Position numbers and translations under genes: made by a program | Shown: in pieces, positions 48,386 to 58,519 of the stretch | How positions within the stretch are numbered: the first letter of the stretch is position 1 | Layout: each line of letters starts with the position of its first letter | Notes under the pieces: generated by a model | The model's input: only the letters and a program-made list of their open reading frames with translations | What the model was told of the DNA's origin: nothing | Database searches by the model: none | NCBI RefSeq assembly: GCF_000299575.1 | Contig: NZ_AMGO01000012.1 | Span: forward strand, 90,001 to 154,000 | Origin: Oceaniovalibus guishaninsula JLT2003 | GTDB lineage: Bacteria; Pseudomonadota; Alphaproteobacteria; Rhodobacterales; Rhodobacteraceae | DNA length: 64,000 nucleotides | Direction of reading: 5' to 3'

Positions 48386-50407
48386 TCATCGGCGCACCGT
48401 CAGGGCGACCCGCGCCGCCCGGCCTTCGGCGTCGATCACCGCCAGCGTCATGGGGCCGTGGGCGGCGGGAACGCGGATGTCGCGGTCATGCGTGGGGGAC
48501 GCGATCGGCCTGCCGTCCGACAGCCAGTTGAAGGGCGGCACGCCGTCGCGGACCCGTGCCACCAGTTCGCCCGACGGCACCGCCACCTCGGCCCCGTCGG
48601 GGGGGAAGTCGATGACCGGCCCGGCCGCATCGACGGCATCGCCGCGAAAGACGCGCAGCGGCGCGGGCAGGGCGGCATTGCCCGCCATCAGCGTCTCGGC
48701 CGGCGGCGGGGGCAGCGGGACGGTGCCCAGCAGGCCGAAGGCGCGGAACATCACCGGCGCGGCCAGCGCGCCGCCGAACGCGCCCGGCACCGGCGTGCCG
48801 TCGGGCCGTCCCATCCAGACGCCGACGACATGCCGCCCGTCCCAGCCCAGCGCCCAGGCGTCGCGATGGCCATAGGACGTGCCGGTCTTCCATGCGACGG
48901 CGCCGCGCGGCGCGCCCGGCGGCGGCAGGGCGTCGCGCAGGATGTCGCCCACATGCCAGGCGGCGGCAGGCGAGACGATGCGCGGCATCGGTTGCGATGG
49001 CGCGGGGCGGGCGTGAAGCGCCACCGCCTCGCCGCCGCGCGCCAGCATCGCGGCGAGCTGCACCAGCCCTTCCAGCGACAGCCCGACGCCGCCCAGGGAT
49101 ACGGCCAGCCCCGGCACGTCGCTGGGCACCCGCGCCGCGACGCCGGTCCGGTCGATGGCGGCCATCAGGCGGGGCGCGCCCAGCGCTTCGGTCAGCTTGA
49201 CGGCGGGGATGTTCAGCGATGCCTGCAACGCCTCGCGCAGGGTGACGGGGCCGCGAAAGCGGCCGTCGAAATTCTGCGGGGACCAGCGGCCGAAGGCGGT
49301 GGGACGGTCCTGGATCAGCGTTTCGGGATGGGCGAGGCCCTGGTCGAAGGCCAGCGCATAGATCAGCGGCTTGAGTGTCGATCCCGGCGAACGCAGCGCC
49401 TGCGTCATATCGACGAAGCCCGCGCGCGCGGTGTCGGTCAGATCGGCGGACCCGACGCTGGCCAGGATCGCGCCGGTCGCGTGGTCGGCGACGACAAGAC
49501 CGATGGACAGCGCATTGCCCGCCTCGGCCGCGGCGCGGGCGGCGATGCGTTCCATCCCGGCCTGAAGTGCTGAGTCCAGCGTCGTGACGATCCGCGGTGC
49601 CGCCGGGTCGGCGTCGCGCAGCCGCTGCGTCAGGTGCGGGGCGCGCATGGGGAAGGGGCGCCGCAGCCTCGGCACCGGGGTCTGAAGGGCCGCCGCGGCG
49701 TCGCCCGCGTCGATCAGGCCGGCCCGTTCCATTCGCGCCAGCACGCGGGCGCGGGCGCTGCGGGCGGCGTCGGGGTGACGGTCGGGGCGGCGCGTCTCGG
49801 GCGATTGCGGCAGCGCGACCACCAGCGCGATCTCGGCCGGGGTCAGGCGTGCGGGCGGCTTGCCGAACCAGACGCGGCTGGCGGCGGCGATCCCTTCGAC
49901 ATTGCCGCCGAACGGCGCGAGGTCGAGATAGAGGTCGAGGATCCGGTCCTTGGTCAGCCGCCGTTCCAGCGCCAGTGCCAGCCGCGCCTGCCGCAGCTTG
50001 CCGCGCCAACTGCCTGTCGGTCCGTCCTCGAGCAGGCGCGCGGTCTGCATCGTCAGTGTCGAGGCGCCCGAGACGATCCGGCCCGCCATCGCCGCCTGCA
50101 AACCGGCGCGCAGGACGGCCAGCGGGTCGATGCCCGAATGGCGGCGGAAGCGCCGGTCCTCGAACGCGATCAGCGCGTCGATATAATGCGGATCGACGGC
50201 GGCGGAAGTCGCGGCCAGCCGCCAGCGCCCATCCGCGACCGGCCAGGCGCGCAGCAGGGCGCCGTGGCGATCCAGCACCTCGGCCGAGGTTTCGGCGGCC
50301 AGCGGCGGCAGGGGCGTGGCATCGACCCAGCGATCCAGCCCGTCCCGCCCGGCGGCGCCGAGAAACAGCAGACCGGCCAGCGTCCAGACGGCAACATGCG
50401 CCTTCAC
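48386..50407 (-). CDS. pbpC: Penicillin-binding protein 1C
   Basis: 673 aa. It has an N-terminal membrane anchor (about 4-20), a glycosyltransferase family 51 domain with catalytic E83 in FEDRRFRRHSG, a transpeptidase domain with S343-T-L-K346 in RSPGSTLKPLIYA and KTGTS near 498, then a C-terminal PBP1C domain (about 575-670). The start is GTG 50407, overlapping the alpha-2-macroglobulin stop (GTGA). The two genes form the well-known pbpC-A2M pair: a cell-wall repair enzyme with a protease trap. Confidence 0.95.
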   Translation of the reverse strand: MKAHVAVWTLAGLLFLGAAGRDGLDRWVDATPLPPLAAETSAEVLDRHGALLRAWPVADGRWRLAATSAAVDPHYIDALIAFEDRRFRRHSGIDPLAVLRAGLQAAMAGRIVSGASTLTMQTARLLEDGPTGSWRGKLRQARLALALERRLTKDRILDLYLDLAPFGGNVEGIAAASRVWFGKPPARLTPAEIALVVALPQSPETRRPDRHPDAARSARARVLARMERAGLIDAGDAAAALQTPVPRLRRPFPMRAPHLTQRLRDADPAAPRIVTTLDSALQAGMERIAARAAAEAGNALSIGLVVADHATGAILASVGSADLTDTARAGFVDMTQALRSPGSTLKPLIYALAFDQGLAHPETLIQDRPTAFGRWSPQNFDGRFRGPVTLREALQASLNIPAVKLTEALGAPRLMAAIDRTGVAARVPSDVPGLAVSLGGVGLSLEGLVQLAAMLARGGEAVALHARPAPSQPMPRIVSPAAAWHVGDILRDALPPPGAPRGAVAWKTGTSYGHRDAWALGWDGRHVVGVWMGRPDGTPVPGAFGGALAAPVMFRAFGLLGTVPLPPPPAETLMAGNAALPAPLRVFRGDAVDAAGPVIDFPPDGAEVAVPSGELVARVRDGVPPFNWLSDGRPIASPTHDRDIRVPAAHGPMTLAVIDAEGRAARVALTVRR

Positions 50408-53400
50408 GGCGTCACCGTCACCTCGCCGGTGGCGGTATGGGCGCGCAGGCGGGGGCGATACATGTCCTCGACGCTGGCGGCGGGACGGCGATACGTCCCC
50501 GGCGAGACGGCGCGCACGATATAGGCGAGGCGGAAGGCAGCATCGGATGTCCAGTCCACCGCCGCGATGAAGCGGTCGGCGCGAAATTCGGTCATCCGCA
50601 CATCGTCGAGCGCGTCCAGCCAGTCGAGGCTGCGCACGTCGCCCGACCGCAGCAGGTTGGGATTGTCGATCTCGAACCCCGCAGGCAGCGGATCGTCCAC
50701 GATCAAACGCGATTCGATGCGGCCGAAGGGCTGCACCGTCAGCAGCGCGACCAGCCGCGTTCCGGCGGCGACGCTGTCGGGTTCGACCGGGTTGCCGTCG
50801 AGGTCGAACCATGTCCTTTCGATGGCCATGCCCTCGCCGCCCGCATCGAGGGGCTGTTCGGGAACGCCGAACGTGGTCAGCGTCAGCGTGGCGTTCGACG
50901 TGCCGGTATTGCGAACCTGCATGGGGGGCGCCGTGCCGGCATCGCGGGTCAACGGACCGTCCAGCGGGACGCCATCGACGGCAAGGTTCCCGGTCGCGTC
51001 GGCGCGAAGGGCGTTGGCGGCGAGCAGCGTCCAGACCGCTTCCTGCGTGGACAAGCGCGCATCGGTTGCCAGCGATGCGGCCAGCGCCGGGCGGTCGATG
51101 GCATCGCTGCCCGCTTCGGCCGCCAGCGCCAGAACGCCCGCGCGGTCGCGCAGGCTTGTGCCGTAATCGCTGCGCCAGACGGCATCGTCGGGCGCGGGCC
51201 GGTCCATCCTGTCAACGGCCATGCGGAACAGCTTGTCGGCCCGGACCGGATCGCCATAGCTGGCCAGCGCCGCGCCAAGCTGTGCCAGCGCCAGCGGCGT
51301 CGCCAGATCGGCGGCCTTCACATCGGCGTAATACCGCAGGTCGCCCATCGTCGCCGCGCCTTCGCGCGCGAGAACCTGAAGCGCATAGGCGATCGCCTCG
51401 CCCCCGTCCTGAAAATCGGGGGCATAGGCCACCTGGTTGCGCAGGTTGTCGAGCGCCTGCGCGAAGGCGACGGGCGGCACGGCGATGCCTTCGGCCCGCG
51501 CGCGCGACAGGAAATCGGTGAGATAGGCGTCGAGCCAGAAATCCCCGTCGCCCGGTTGCCACAGGCCGAACCCGCCCGAAGGCGTCTGGCGCAGCAGCAC
51601 CTGACGGACGGCGTCCATCACCCGGTCGTCGAGCGATCCGCGATCCGCCAGCCCCAGGTCGCGGGCGATCTGCGGCAGGTAGAGCAGGGGCAGCGCGGCG
51701 CTGGCCACCTGTTCGGTGCAGCCATAGGGATAGCGGTCGAGCATTGCCAGAAGGCCGGGCACGTCCAGCGCGGCCAGCGGCCCCGCCGCCAGCGTCGCCG
51801 TGCCGTCGCGCAGGCCGTCGAACACATCGTCGCTGAACGTGAAGGTATCGCCCGGCGCCAGATCGAAGCGGCTGGTGCGGTGGATTTCGGGATCGTTCGA
51901 CCGGACGGGCACGCTGGCCTGCCGTTCGATCCGGCTGCCATCGGGGGCGGTCAGCGTCAGCGTGACCGATCCGGTGCCCGGATTGCCGGCCGCCACGGGC
52001 AGGTCGAGGCGCAGGGTTTCGCCCTGGTCCAGCGTCACGCTGGCCGGCAGGGGTTGCAACAGCGTCAGGCCGGTCGTTTCGGCCGCAAGCCCGACGGTGC
52101 CGCCGGGGCCTTCGGCATGCGTCAACTCGACCAGCAGCCGCGACGTGTCGCCGGGTGCCAGGTGGCGGGGCAGCGTCAGGCGGGCGACCACCGGATCGCG
52201 GACCACCACATCGGTCTGCGCGGCGCCGATGCCGGTATCCGACCAGACCACCGCCATCAGCCGCAGCGTCCCGTCGAAGGCGGGGATGTCGAACGCGACC
52301 TCGGCCGTGCCGTCTGGGCCGATCTGCACCGGCCCTTCGAAGAAGGCCACCACATCGTCGGGCGGCGGCCCGGCCAGGCGCATCCCGCCCGCCGCATCCC
52401 CGCCCGAGCGAAGCTGGCCCATCGCGCCCGAGCGTCCGTCGATCAGCCGTCCGTAAAGGTCGCGGATGCCGACACCGAGACGCCTTTGACCGAAATACCA
52501 GCCGGACGGATCGGGCGCCTGGAACCCGGTCAGGTTCAGCACCCCCAGATCGACGGCTGCGATGGTGGCATAGGTCGCGCCGCCCCCGCCGGGCACGCGA
52601 AGGACGGCCCTCAGCGGGGTGCCGGGCCGCATCGTCGCGGGCGCGTCGATCCGCGGTTGCAGCAACGCGGCGCCGGGGTCGATGGCGGCATGGTCGAGAC
52701 CCAGCGCGCGGGCCGGTCCGAACGCGTCGCCGGAGGGACGCAGGGCGATGACGCCGACATAGACGCCCGCGCCCCAATCGTCGGTCACGGGCAGATCGAC
52801 GGTATTCGCGCCCTCGGCGACCGCGACCGCGCGCATGTCGATCAGCCGGTCCGACATGACCGCGATCAGCGCCTGACCGGCATGGCGCGGAACCAAACGG
52901 AGACGCGCCACGTCGCCGGGCCGATAGCGGTCGGCGTCCAGCGACACCTCCAGCATGTCGGGCGTCTGCGTCAGGCCGGCAGGCGCATACCATCCGGCGG
53001 TGAAGGTCAGCGATGTGGCGATATGGGCGCCATCGGCGGATTCGATCCGCAGCTCGTACGCGCCCCATTCGACGGGCACGGTCAGATCGACGGGATCGCC
53101 GCCCACCACGAGTTCGCCGCCATCGACGCGGTTGCGGGTGGTGACGGGATCCCACATCCAGTCGCCGTCCATCGCATACCATTGATAATCGGTGCGCACC
53201 TTGGCCAGCGTCCAGCGGGCGGCAAGCGGCGCGTCGGTCCGAACGCCGACGACACGGAACGTCGCATCCGCGTTTTCGGGCAGCGTGCCGTCGAAGCCGG
53301 GCCGGATGCCGATCATCGGCCCCTCGGGCAGCAGGGCGCGGGTCAGCGTCCGTTCGACGGGACGGCCCGACCCTTCGGCGACGCGCACGATCGCCAGCGC

Positions 53401-55797
53401 CTCGGCCGGCTGGCCGGCGGGAAGGTCGCGGGGAAGGGCGAAGTCCAGCGTCAGGCGCCCCTGCGCATCGGTGCGCGCCGCCCCCAGGGGATCGGTGCGG
53501 CCGTCCGCCGCCGCGTCGTGGCGACCGAAGACATAGCCCGGCCAGGCGTCCAGCGTTCTGACGGGCGAGGTGCGCAATTCCGCCTCGACCGGCAAATCGG
53601 CGGCGGGACCGCCGAAAAGATGGCGCGCGGCGATTTCCAGCACCGGCCGGTCGCGGGGGGCCAAGGGACCGGCGGGCAGCGTCAGATCGACGTCGATGCG
53701 TTCCGGCACGAAATCCTCGACCAGCAGGTCGGTGCCGGCCAGCGCGGGCGCGCCCGGATCGGCGAAGATATCCAGCCGCCATGTGCCGCGCGGGATGTCG
53801 GGGGCGGTCGTCAGGCCGAAGACATGCCCGCCCGCGCGACCGTCGGTGCTGACGACGCGGGCATATTCGACGCCATCGGGCCGTGTCAGGACGGCGGTGG
53901 CGGGCAGGCCGGGGATGGCCGACGCGTCCGCGTCGCGCATCAGGACGGTCGCGTGAATCGTCTCGCCCGCGCGATAGACGCCGCGATCGGTGGCAAGAAA
54001 GGTGTCGATGGGGCCTGCGGGCGCGCGCCCCTCGACACCGCGATCAGACAGATCGAATTCCGGCCCCGTCAGCGGCAGCAGCGCCAGATCGTCGCCTTGC
54101 CGCGCGACGACCAGCGCCGGTTCTGCCGCGCCGTTGGCGCGAAGCGTGCCCGCATCGAACAGCGCGTGGCCGTCCGCGTCGGTTTCCCGCGTGTCCAGCA
54201 CCGCATTGGCGCGCGACACCAGTTGCAGCGTCACGCCCGGCAGCGCCCCGGCATCGGCCAGCGACCGGACGAAGACGTGCAGCCCGTCGCTGCCTTCCAG
54301 CGTCACGAGCCCCAGATCGCTGACGACGAACCATTGCGTCGCGGCAGGGGTCACATAGGGGTCGCTGTCGGGCACGGCGGCCTGAAGCGCATAGACCCCC
54401 GCCGCCAGATCACCCAGTTCGGGCGCCAGCGGCAGGCGGGTGGTGACGTCGCGGTTCAGCGCGTCGTCCACGATGCCGGTCCCTGTCCAGACGACCTGCG
54501 CGATGTCGTCGCGGAATTGCTGCTGCTGCCATTGCGGCACGGGCCGCGCGAACAGGTCCTCCTGCATCGCGCGGATCACGTTGCGGTCCGATATGCGGTA
54601 AAGCGTCAGGTCGATCCGCCCCAGATTGACCGTCACCACCGGCAGGGCCGCATCCGCGCCCATCGGCAGCACATAGCCGTTGCCCGGAAAACGCACGGAC
54701 GGCGCGCGGTCGCGGATATAGGCGTTCAACGTGACCGAGTTCGCCAGCACCTCGCCCGAGGCGGCGGGCAGGCCCTGCCGGAAGGTGACGCGATAGCGCG
54801 ATCCGTGCGTCACGCCCGACAGGCACAATTCGCGGTCCGTCACCTCCAGCCCGGCACCGGCGATGTCGGTGCCGATGAAAGGTGCATAATCCTGTCCGGC
54901 CTGGAACAGCGGTTCGGAGAACTCGGCGCAGATGCGCGGATCGGCGGCGTCGCTGGTGACGGTATCGTCGACGATGCGAAAGCCGAACTGCCCGATGGCC
55001 GAATCGAGGCGCGCGGAAAGATCGGCGTCGGGCGCGATGGATTGCGCCAGCCGCAGCGCCGGGATCGTGTCGCGACCGCGATCCAGCCGTTCCAGCGCAT
55101 CGGCCATGATTTGCAACGCGGCCACCTGCTGATGCGTGTCGGCGGCGCGCAGGAAGGCGTTGATGGCGGCGGCGAGGGCCTGTTCGCGCAATGTCCGGCG
55201 GCGGTCGTAATCGTCTTCGGGCAGGTCGAGGGCGAGCCGCGCGTAATCGGTCCAGAGGGCAGCGGTGTCGGCGATGCCCAGCGCCTCGCCGGTCAGGCGC
55301 AGGGCGGTGCCGGGCTGCCCCGCCATGCCGGCGGCACGGGCCGATTGCAAAAGCTCGACCGCCGGCGGCCCCGTGCGCGGATGGCGCTGAGGCAGGGCTT
55401 CCGCCTCGCGCCGGGCCGCCTGAAGGTCGCGCGGATCGAGGAATGCCAGAGCGTCCGCGCGGGCGGCGGCGCGCGCCAGATCGTCCGGGGTGCGGTCGGC
55501 GATCTCGCCCGACAACGCCTCGGCATAGAACGCCCTGTCGCGGATTTCGGACTTGGTGAAGCACGCGGCGGAACGGGTGTTGAACGTGAAGGCGCGGCAT
55601 TGCGGATCGGCCAGGCAGGCGGCGCGGCACGCTTCGGCGTCGGTGTCGAAGAACTGCGACAGGTCGGCGCCGAAGAAATCCGTATCGGCGCTGAGCGTGA
55701 CGCGGCGTTCGGGGATCGCAGGGTCGGCCAGCGAATCGGCGATGGCGGGAGCGGCTGTCAGGCAAAGCGCGAGGGCAGTCAGAAGCGGACGGATCAT
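50404..55797 (-). CDS. Bacterial alpha-2-macroglobulin family protein with PAN/apple domain
   Basis: 1797 aa with a signal peptide (about 1-20). Residues about 33-100 look like a PAN/apple module with paired cysteines (EACRAACLADPQCRAFTFNT). A series of MG-type beta domains follows. The thioester motif CTEQ is at C1360-Q1363 in YPYGCTEQVASAALP, so it should trap proteases covalently. The alpha-helical thioester domain follows, then the receptor-binding-like end. It contains no typical lipobox, unlike some homologues. It starts at ATG 55797; the longer frame to 55857 lacks a signal peptide at its start. It is the likely defence partner of PBP1C in the periplasm. Confidence 0.95.
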   Translation of the reverse strand: MIRPLLTALALCLTAAPAIADSLADPAIPERRVTLSADTDFFGADLSQFFDTDAEACRAACLADPQCRAFTFNTRSAACFTKSEIRDRAFYAEALSGEIADRTPDDLARAAARADALAFLDPRDLQAARREAEALPQRHPRTGPPAVELLQSARAAGMAGQPGTALRLTGEALGIADTAALWTDYARLALDLPEDDYDRRRTLREQALAAAINAFLRAADTHQQVAALQIMADALERLDRGRDTIPALRLAQSIAPDADLSARLDSAIGQFGFRIVDDTVTSDAADPRICAEFSEPLFQAGQDYAPFIGTDIAGAGLEVTDRELCLSGVTHGSRYRVTFRQGLPAASGEVLANSVTLNAYIRDRAPSVRFPGNGYVLPMGADAALPVVTVNLGRIDLTLYRISDRNVIRAMQEDLFARPVPQWQQQQFRDDIAQVVWTGTGIVDDALNRDVTTRLPLAPELGDLAAGVYALQAAVPDSDPYVTPAATQWFVVSDLGLVTLEGSDGLHVFVRSLADAGALPGVTLQLVSRANAVLDTRETDADGHALFDAGTLRANGAAEPALVVARQGDDLALLPLTGPEFDLSDRGVEGRAPAGPIDTFLATDRGVYRAGETIHATVLMRDADASAIPGLPATAVLTRPDGVEYARVVSTDGRAGGHVFGLTTAPDIPRGTWRLDIFADPGAPALAGTDLLVEDFVPERIDVDLTLPAGPLAPRDRPVLEIAARHLFGGPAADLPVEAELRTSPVRTLDAWPGYVFGRHDAAADGRTDPLGAARTDAQGRLTLDFALPRDLPAGQPAEALAIVRVAEGSGRPVERTLTRALLPEGPMIGIRPGFDGTLPENADATFRVVGVRTDAPLAARWTLAKVRTDYQWYAMDGDWMWDPVTTRNRVDGGELVVGGDPVDLTVPVEWGAYELRIESADGAHIATSLTFTAGWYAPAGLTQTPDMLEVSLDADRYRPGDVARLRLVPRHAGQALIAVMSDRLIDMRAVAVAEGANTVDLPVTDDWGAGVYVGVIALRPSGDAFGPARALGLDHAAIDPGAALLQPRIDAPATMRPGTPLRAVLRVPGGGGATYATIAAVDLGVLNLTGFQAPDPSGWYFGQRRLGVGIRDLYGRLIDGRSGAMGQLRSGGDAAGGMRLAGPPPDDVVAFFEGPVQIGPDGTAEVAFDIPAFDGTLRLMAVVWSDTGIGAAQTDVVVRDPVVARLTLPRHLAPGDTSRLLVELTHAEGPGGTVGLAAETTGLTLLQPLPASVTLDQGETLRLDLPVAAGNPGTGSVTLTLTAPDGSRIERQASVPVRSNDPEIHRTSRFDLAPGDTFTFSDDVFDGLRDGTATLAAGPLAALDVPGLLAMLDRYPYGCTEQVASAALPLLYLPQIARDLGLADRGSLDDRVMDAVRQVLLRQTPSGGFGLWQPGDGDFWLDAYLTDFLSRARAEGIAVPPVAFAQALDNLRNQVAYAPDFQDGGEAIAYALQVLAREGAATMGDLRYYADVKAADLATPLALAQLGAALASYGDPVRADKLFRMAVDRMDRPAPDDAVWRSDYGTSLRDRAGVLALAAEAGSDAIDRPALAASLATDARLSTQEAVWTLLAANALRADATGNLAVDGVPLDGPLTRDAGTAPPMQVRNTGTSNATLTLTTFGVPEQPLDAGGEGMAIERTWFDLDGNPVEPDSVAAGTRLVALLTVQPFGRIESRLIVDDPLPAGFEIDNPNLLRSGDVRSLDWLDALDDVRMTEFRADRFIAAVDWTSDAAFRLAYIVRAVSPGTYRRPAASVEDMYRPRLRAHTATGEVTVTP

Positions 55798-55941
55798 GGC
55801 GACACCTGCTGGCCCCTTGTCGGCGCGACGATGCCATGCGGACGGCCCGCGCGGCAAGCCGCCGCGCCGCGCTTAACGCGATCTTCATGGGCGGCAGATT
55901 ATCCCGTCTGGCATGGCCTTGGCCGCGATGGGGATTTCGGC

Positions 55942-58491
55942 GTGTCTCTGGACTTGTCACATCAGCTGGCCCGCGAACGGCGCGCGCGTCTGGCGGCCGA
56001 GCGGATGCTGGAGCATCGCCGGTCGGACCACGACCGCGAAGCGGCGCGGCTGGACCGGCATGTGCGGCAGGTGACGGAACAGGTTCTGGAAAAGCGCGCC
56101 GAAATGGTCGCGTTGCAGGCCCAGATCGAGCAGTTGCGCGACGAACGCGACCAGGTGCGCCGCATGCTGAGCGACAAGGTCCGGTCCGCCGCCGTGTCCG
56201 AGGAACGGCTTTGGCAGGCGTTGCAGACCTTCCGCGACGGTTTCGCGCTGTTCGGGCCGGACCACCGGCTGATTCTGGCGAACGACGCCTATCTGTCGGT
56301 GTTCGGGGGGCTGGCCCGCGTCCAGCCGGGCATCAGCTATGACGAGCTGTGCGCGCTGATCGTGGAAACGGGAATGGTCGATCCTCAGGGGCCGGCGGAG
56401 GACTGGATCGCCGGGATGCGCGCGCGCTGGCATGCAAGCCCCGTGCCGTCGCAGACGATCTGCCTTTGGAACGGGCAGTTCGTGAAGCTGATCGACCGGC
56501 CGACGCCCGATGGCGGCATGGTGACGCTGGGCGTGAACCAGACCGACATCCTGCGCATCCGCGCCGCCGCCGAGATGCTGCCGGACGGATTCATCGTCTT
56601 CGACCGCGACGACCGCGTGGTGATGTGCAACGATAACTACCTGAAGATGTATCCGCTGATCGCGCCTGTGGTCCGGCCCGGCGCGCGGTTCGAAGACATT
56701 CTTCGCCACGGCATCGCGCAGGGGCAATACGACGATGCCATCGGGAACGAGGATGCGTGGCTGACCCAGCAGATTGCCCGGCACCGCGACGGAAACGGCC
56801 ATGCGTCCGAGATCCGGCTGAATGACGGCCGGTGGATCCGCGTTCTGGAAAGCGAGACGCCCGATGGCGGGCGGGTGGGCCTGCGCATGGACATCACGGC
56901 CGCCAAGCGGCAGCAGGCCGATCTGGAACGCGCGCGCCAGGCTGCCGAAGCGGCCAGCATGGCCAAGTCCACCTTCCTCGCCAACATGAGCCACGAATTG
57001 CGCACGCCGCTGAACGGCGTTCTGGGCATGGCCGAGATGGTTCTGGAAACGCCGCTGGACGACGAACAGCGCGTTTCGGTCGAGATGATCCGCAGTTCCG
57101 CCGGCGCGCTGCTGACGATCCTCGAGGACATCTTGGATTTTTCCCGGATCGAGGCGGGACGGTTGCGCTTGCGTCCCGTGCGGTTCGATCTGGAGACGGC
57201 GGTGCACGATACCGTTTTGCTGCTGGCGCTTCAGGCGCAGGCCAAGGGCATCGGCGTCGTGGTGGATTACGACATCTTCCTGCCGACCGGATTCATCGGC
57301 GACGGCGACCGGCTGCGGCAAATTCTCGTGAACTTGGTCGGAAACGCGATCAAGTTCACCGATGACGGGCATGTGATCGTCCGCGTGACGGGCCGCGAGG
57401 GCGACGTCGCCGATACGATGGAAGTCACCATCGCGGTCGAGGATACCGGCATCGGCATTCCCGCCGAGAAGGCCGAACACATCTTCGGCGAATTCAATCA
57501 GGTCGAGGAGAACCAGAACCGCGCCTATGCCGGGACGGGGCTGGGCCTGGCCATCTGCCGCCGCCTGATCGACCTGATGGGCGGGCGTATCTGGGTCGAG
57601 ACCGATCTGCCGCGGGGCAGTTGTTTCGGCGTGTCGCTGACCATGGCCGTGGATCCCGAGGGCGATCCGGTGCCTGCCGTCCTGCATCGTCGCGGCGCAA
57701 GGGTCCGCGTCGTCGGTTCGCCCGGCATCGTGCGCGACAGTCTCGTGCACCGTCTGGAACAGCTCGGGGCGCGGTGTTTCACGACCGCGACGCCGTCGGA
57801 AGGCATGGAAGACGCCGTGCCGACGGTTGTCTTCGATGCGTGCCTGCCCGCGGATGCGGAGGATCGGGCGCGGTGGATCGGGGAATTGGGAGAGGGACGG
57901 TTGATCTTGCTGAGGGACGGAATGCGCACCGGGATGGACAGGGACGATTACGCGACGCGGTTCGGGGCGGTGTTGACCGCGCCGCTGCGGCGTCAGCAAT
58001 TGCTGGATCTGGTGGAATCGGCGGTCATCCCCGAAGCGGCGGTTCCGGCGCTGCCCGCGGCGCCCCGCGACGATGACGGGCCGCTTCGCGTCCTGGCCGC
58101 CGAGGACAACAAGACCAACCAGCTGGTGCTGACGAAAATGCTTCAGGGCCAGCCCATCGCACTGACCATGGTCGGCGACGGGGCCGCCGCCGTCGCGTCC
58201 TTCGCCGAAGCGCCGCCGCATCTGATCCTGATGGACATTTCGATGCCGGGCATGGACGGCAAGACCGCCGCGACCGAAATCCGGCGCATCGAGGCGGATG
58301 GCGGCCTAGCCCGGACGCCCATCGTCGCGATGACCGCGCATGCGATGGCGGGCGACGCGGAAAGCATCCTTGCCGCCGGGATCGACCAGTACATGACCAA
58401 GCCGCTCAGCAAGGCGGCGCTGGTGGCCTGCATCGCCGAGGCCATTGCCGGGCGCGCGGATCGCGCGGCACCCGCCGCCGCACCGCATTGA
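55942..58491 (+). CDS. Hybrid sensor histidine kinase/response regulator with PAS-like domains
   Basis: 849 aa. The N-terminal coiled coil (about 5-85, ARERRARLAAERMLEHRR onward) has no membrane segment, so the kinase is cytoplasmic. Two PAS-like domains follow (about 93-205 and 210-325). The HisKA phosphorylation site is H351 in NMSHELRTPLNG. ATPase boxes are VNLVGNAIKF, EDTGIGIP and GTGLGLAI. A degenerate receiver-like stretch comes next, then a C-terminal receiver with D765 in LILMDISMPGMDG and the conserved Lys in YMTKPLS. The start is GTG 55942; the very long open frame upstream is antisense shadow. The signal is unknown. Confidence 0.9.
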   Translation: MSLDLSHQLARERRARLAAERMLEHRRSDHDREAARLDRHVRQVTEQVLEKRAEMVALQAQIEQLRDERDQVRRMLSDKVRSAAVSEERLWQALQTFRDGFALFGPDHRLILANDAYLSVFGGLARVQPGISYDELCALIVETGMVDPQGPAEDWIAGMRARWHASPVPSQTICLWNGQFVKLIDRPTPDGGMVTLGVNQTDILRIRAAAEMLPDGFIVFDRDDRVVMCNDNYLKMYPLIAPVVRPGARFEDILRHGIAQGQYDDAIGNEDAWLTQQIARHRDGNGHASEIRLNDGRWIRVLESETPDGGRVGLRMDITAAKRQQADLERARQAAEAASMAKSTFLANMSHELRTPLNGVLGMAEMVLETPLDDEQRVSVEMIRSSAGALLTILEDILDFSRIEAGRLRLRPVRFDLETAVHDTVLLLALQAQAKGIGVVVDYDIFLPTGFIGDGDRLRQILVNLVGNAIKFTDDGHVIVRVTGREGDVADTMEVTIAVEDTGIGIPAEKAEHIFGEFNQVEENQNRAYAGTGLGLAICRRLIDLMGGRIWVETDLPRGSCFGVSLTMAVDPEGDPVPAVLHRRGARVRVVGSPGIVRDSLVHRLEQLGARCFTTATPSEGMEDAVPTVVFDACLPADAEDRARWIGELGEGRLILLRDGMRTGMDRDDYATRFGAVLTAPLRRQQLLDLVESAVIPEAAVPALPAAPRDDDGPLRVLAAEDNKTNQLVLTKMLQGQPIALTMVGDGAAAVASFAEAPPHLILMDISMPGMDGKTAATEIRRIEADGGLARTPIVAMTAHAMAGDAESILAAGIDQYMTKPLSKAALVACIAEAIAGRADRAAPAAAPH

Positions 58492-58519
58492 CGACAGCGC
58501 CGGTCCCGTGAGCGATGGG

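Noticed and set aside
49597-55941. More than 2000 codons of open frame upstream of the hybrid kinase on the plus strand
   Set aside because: It is antisense to pbpC and the alpha-2-macroglobulin gene, Arg/Gly/Ala-rich without domains, and arises from high GC in the third codon position. The kinase starts at 55942.
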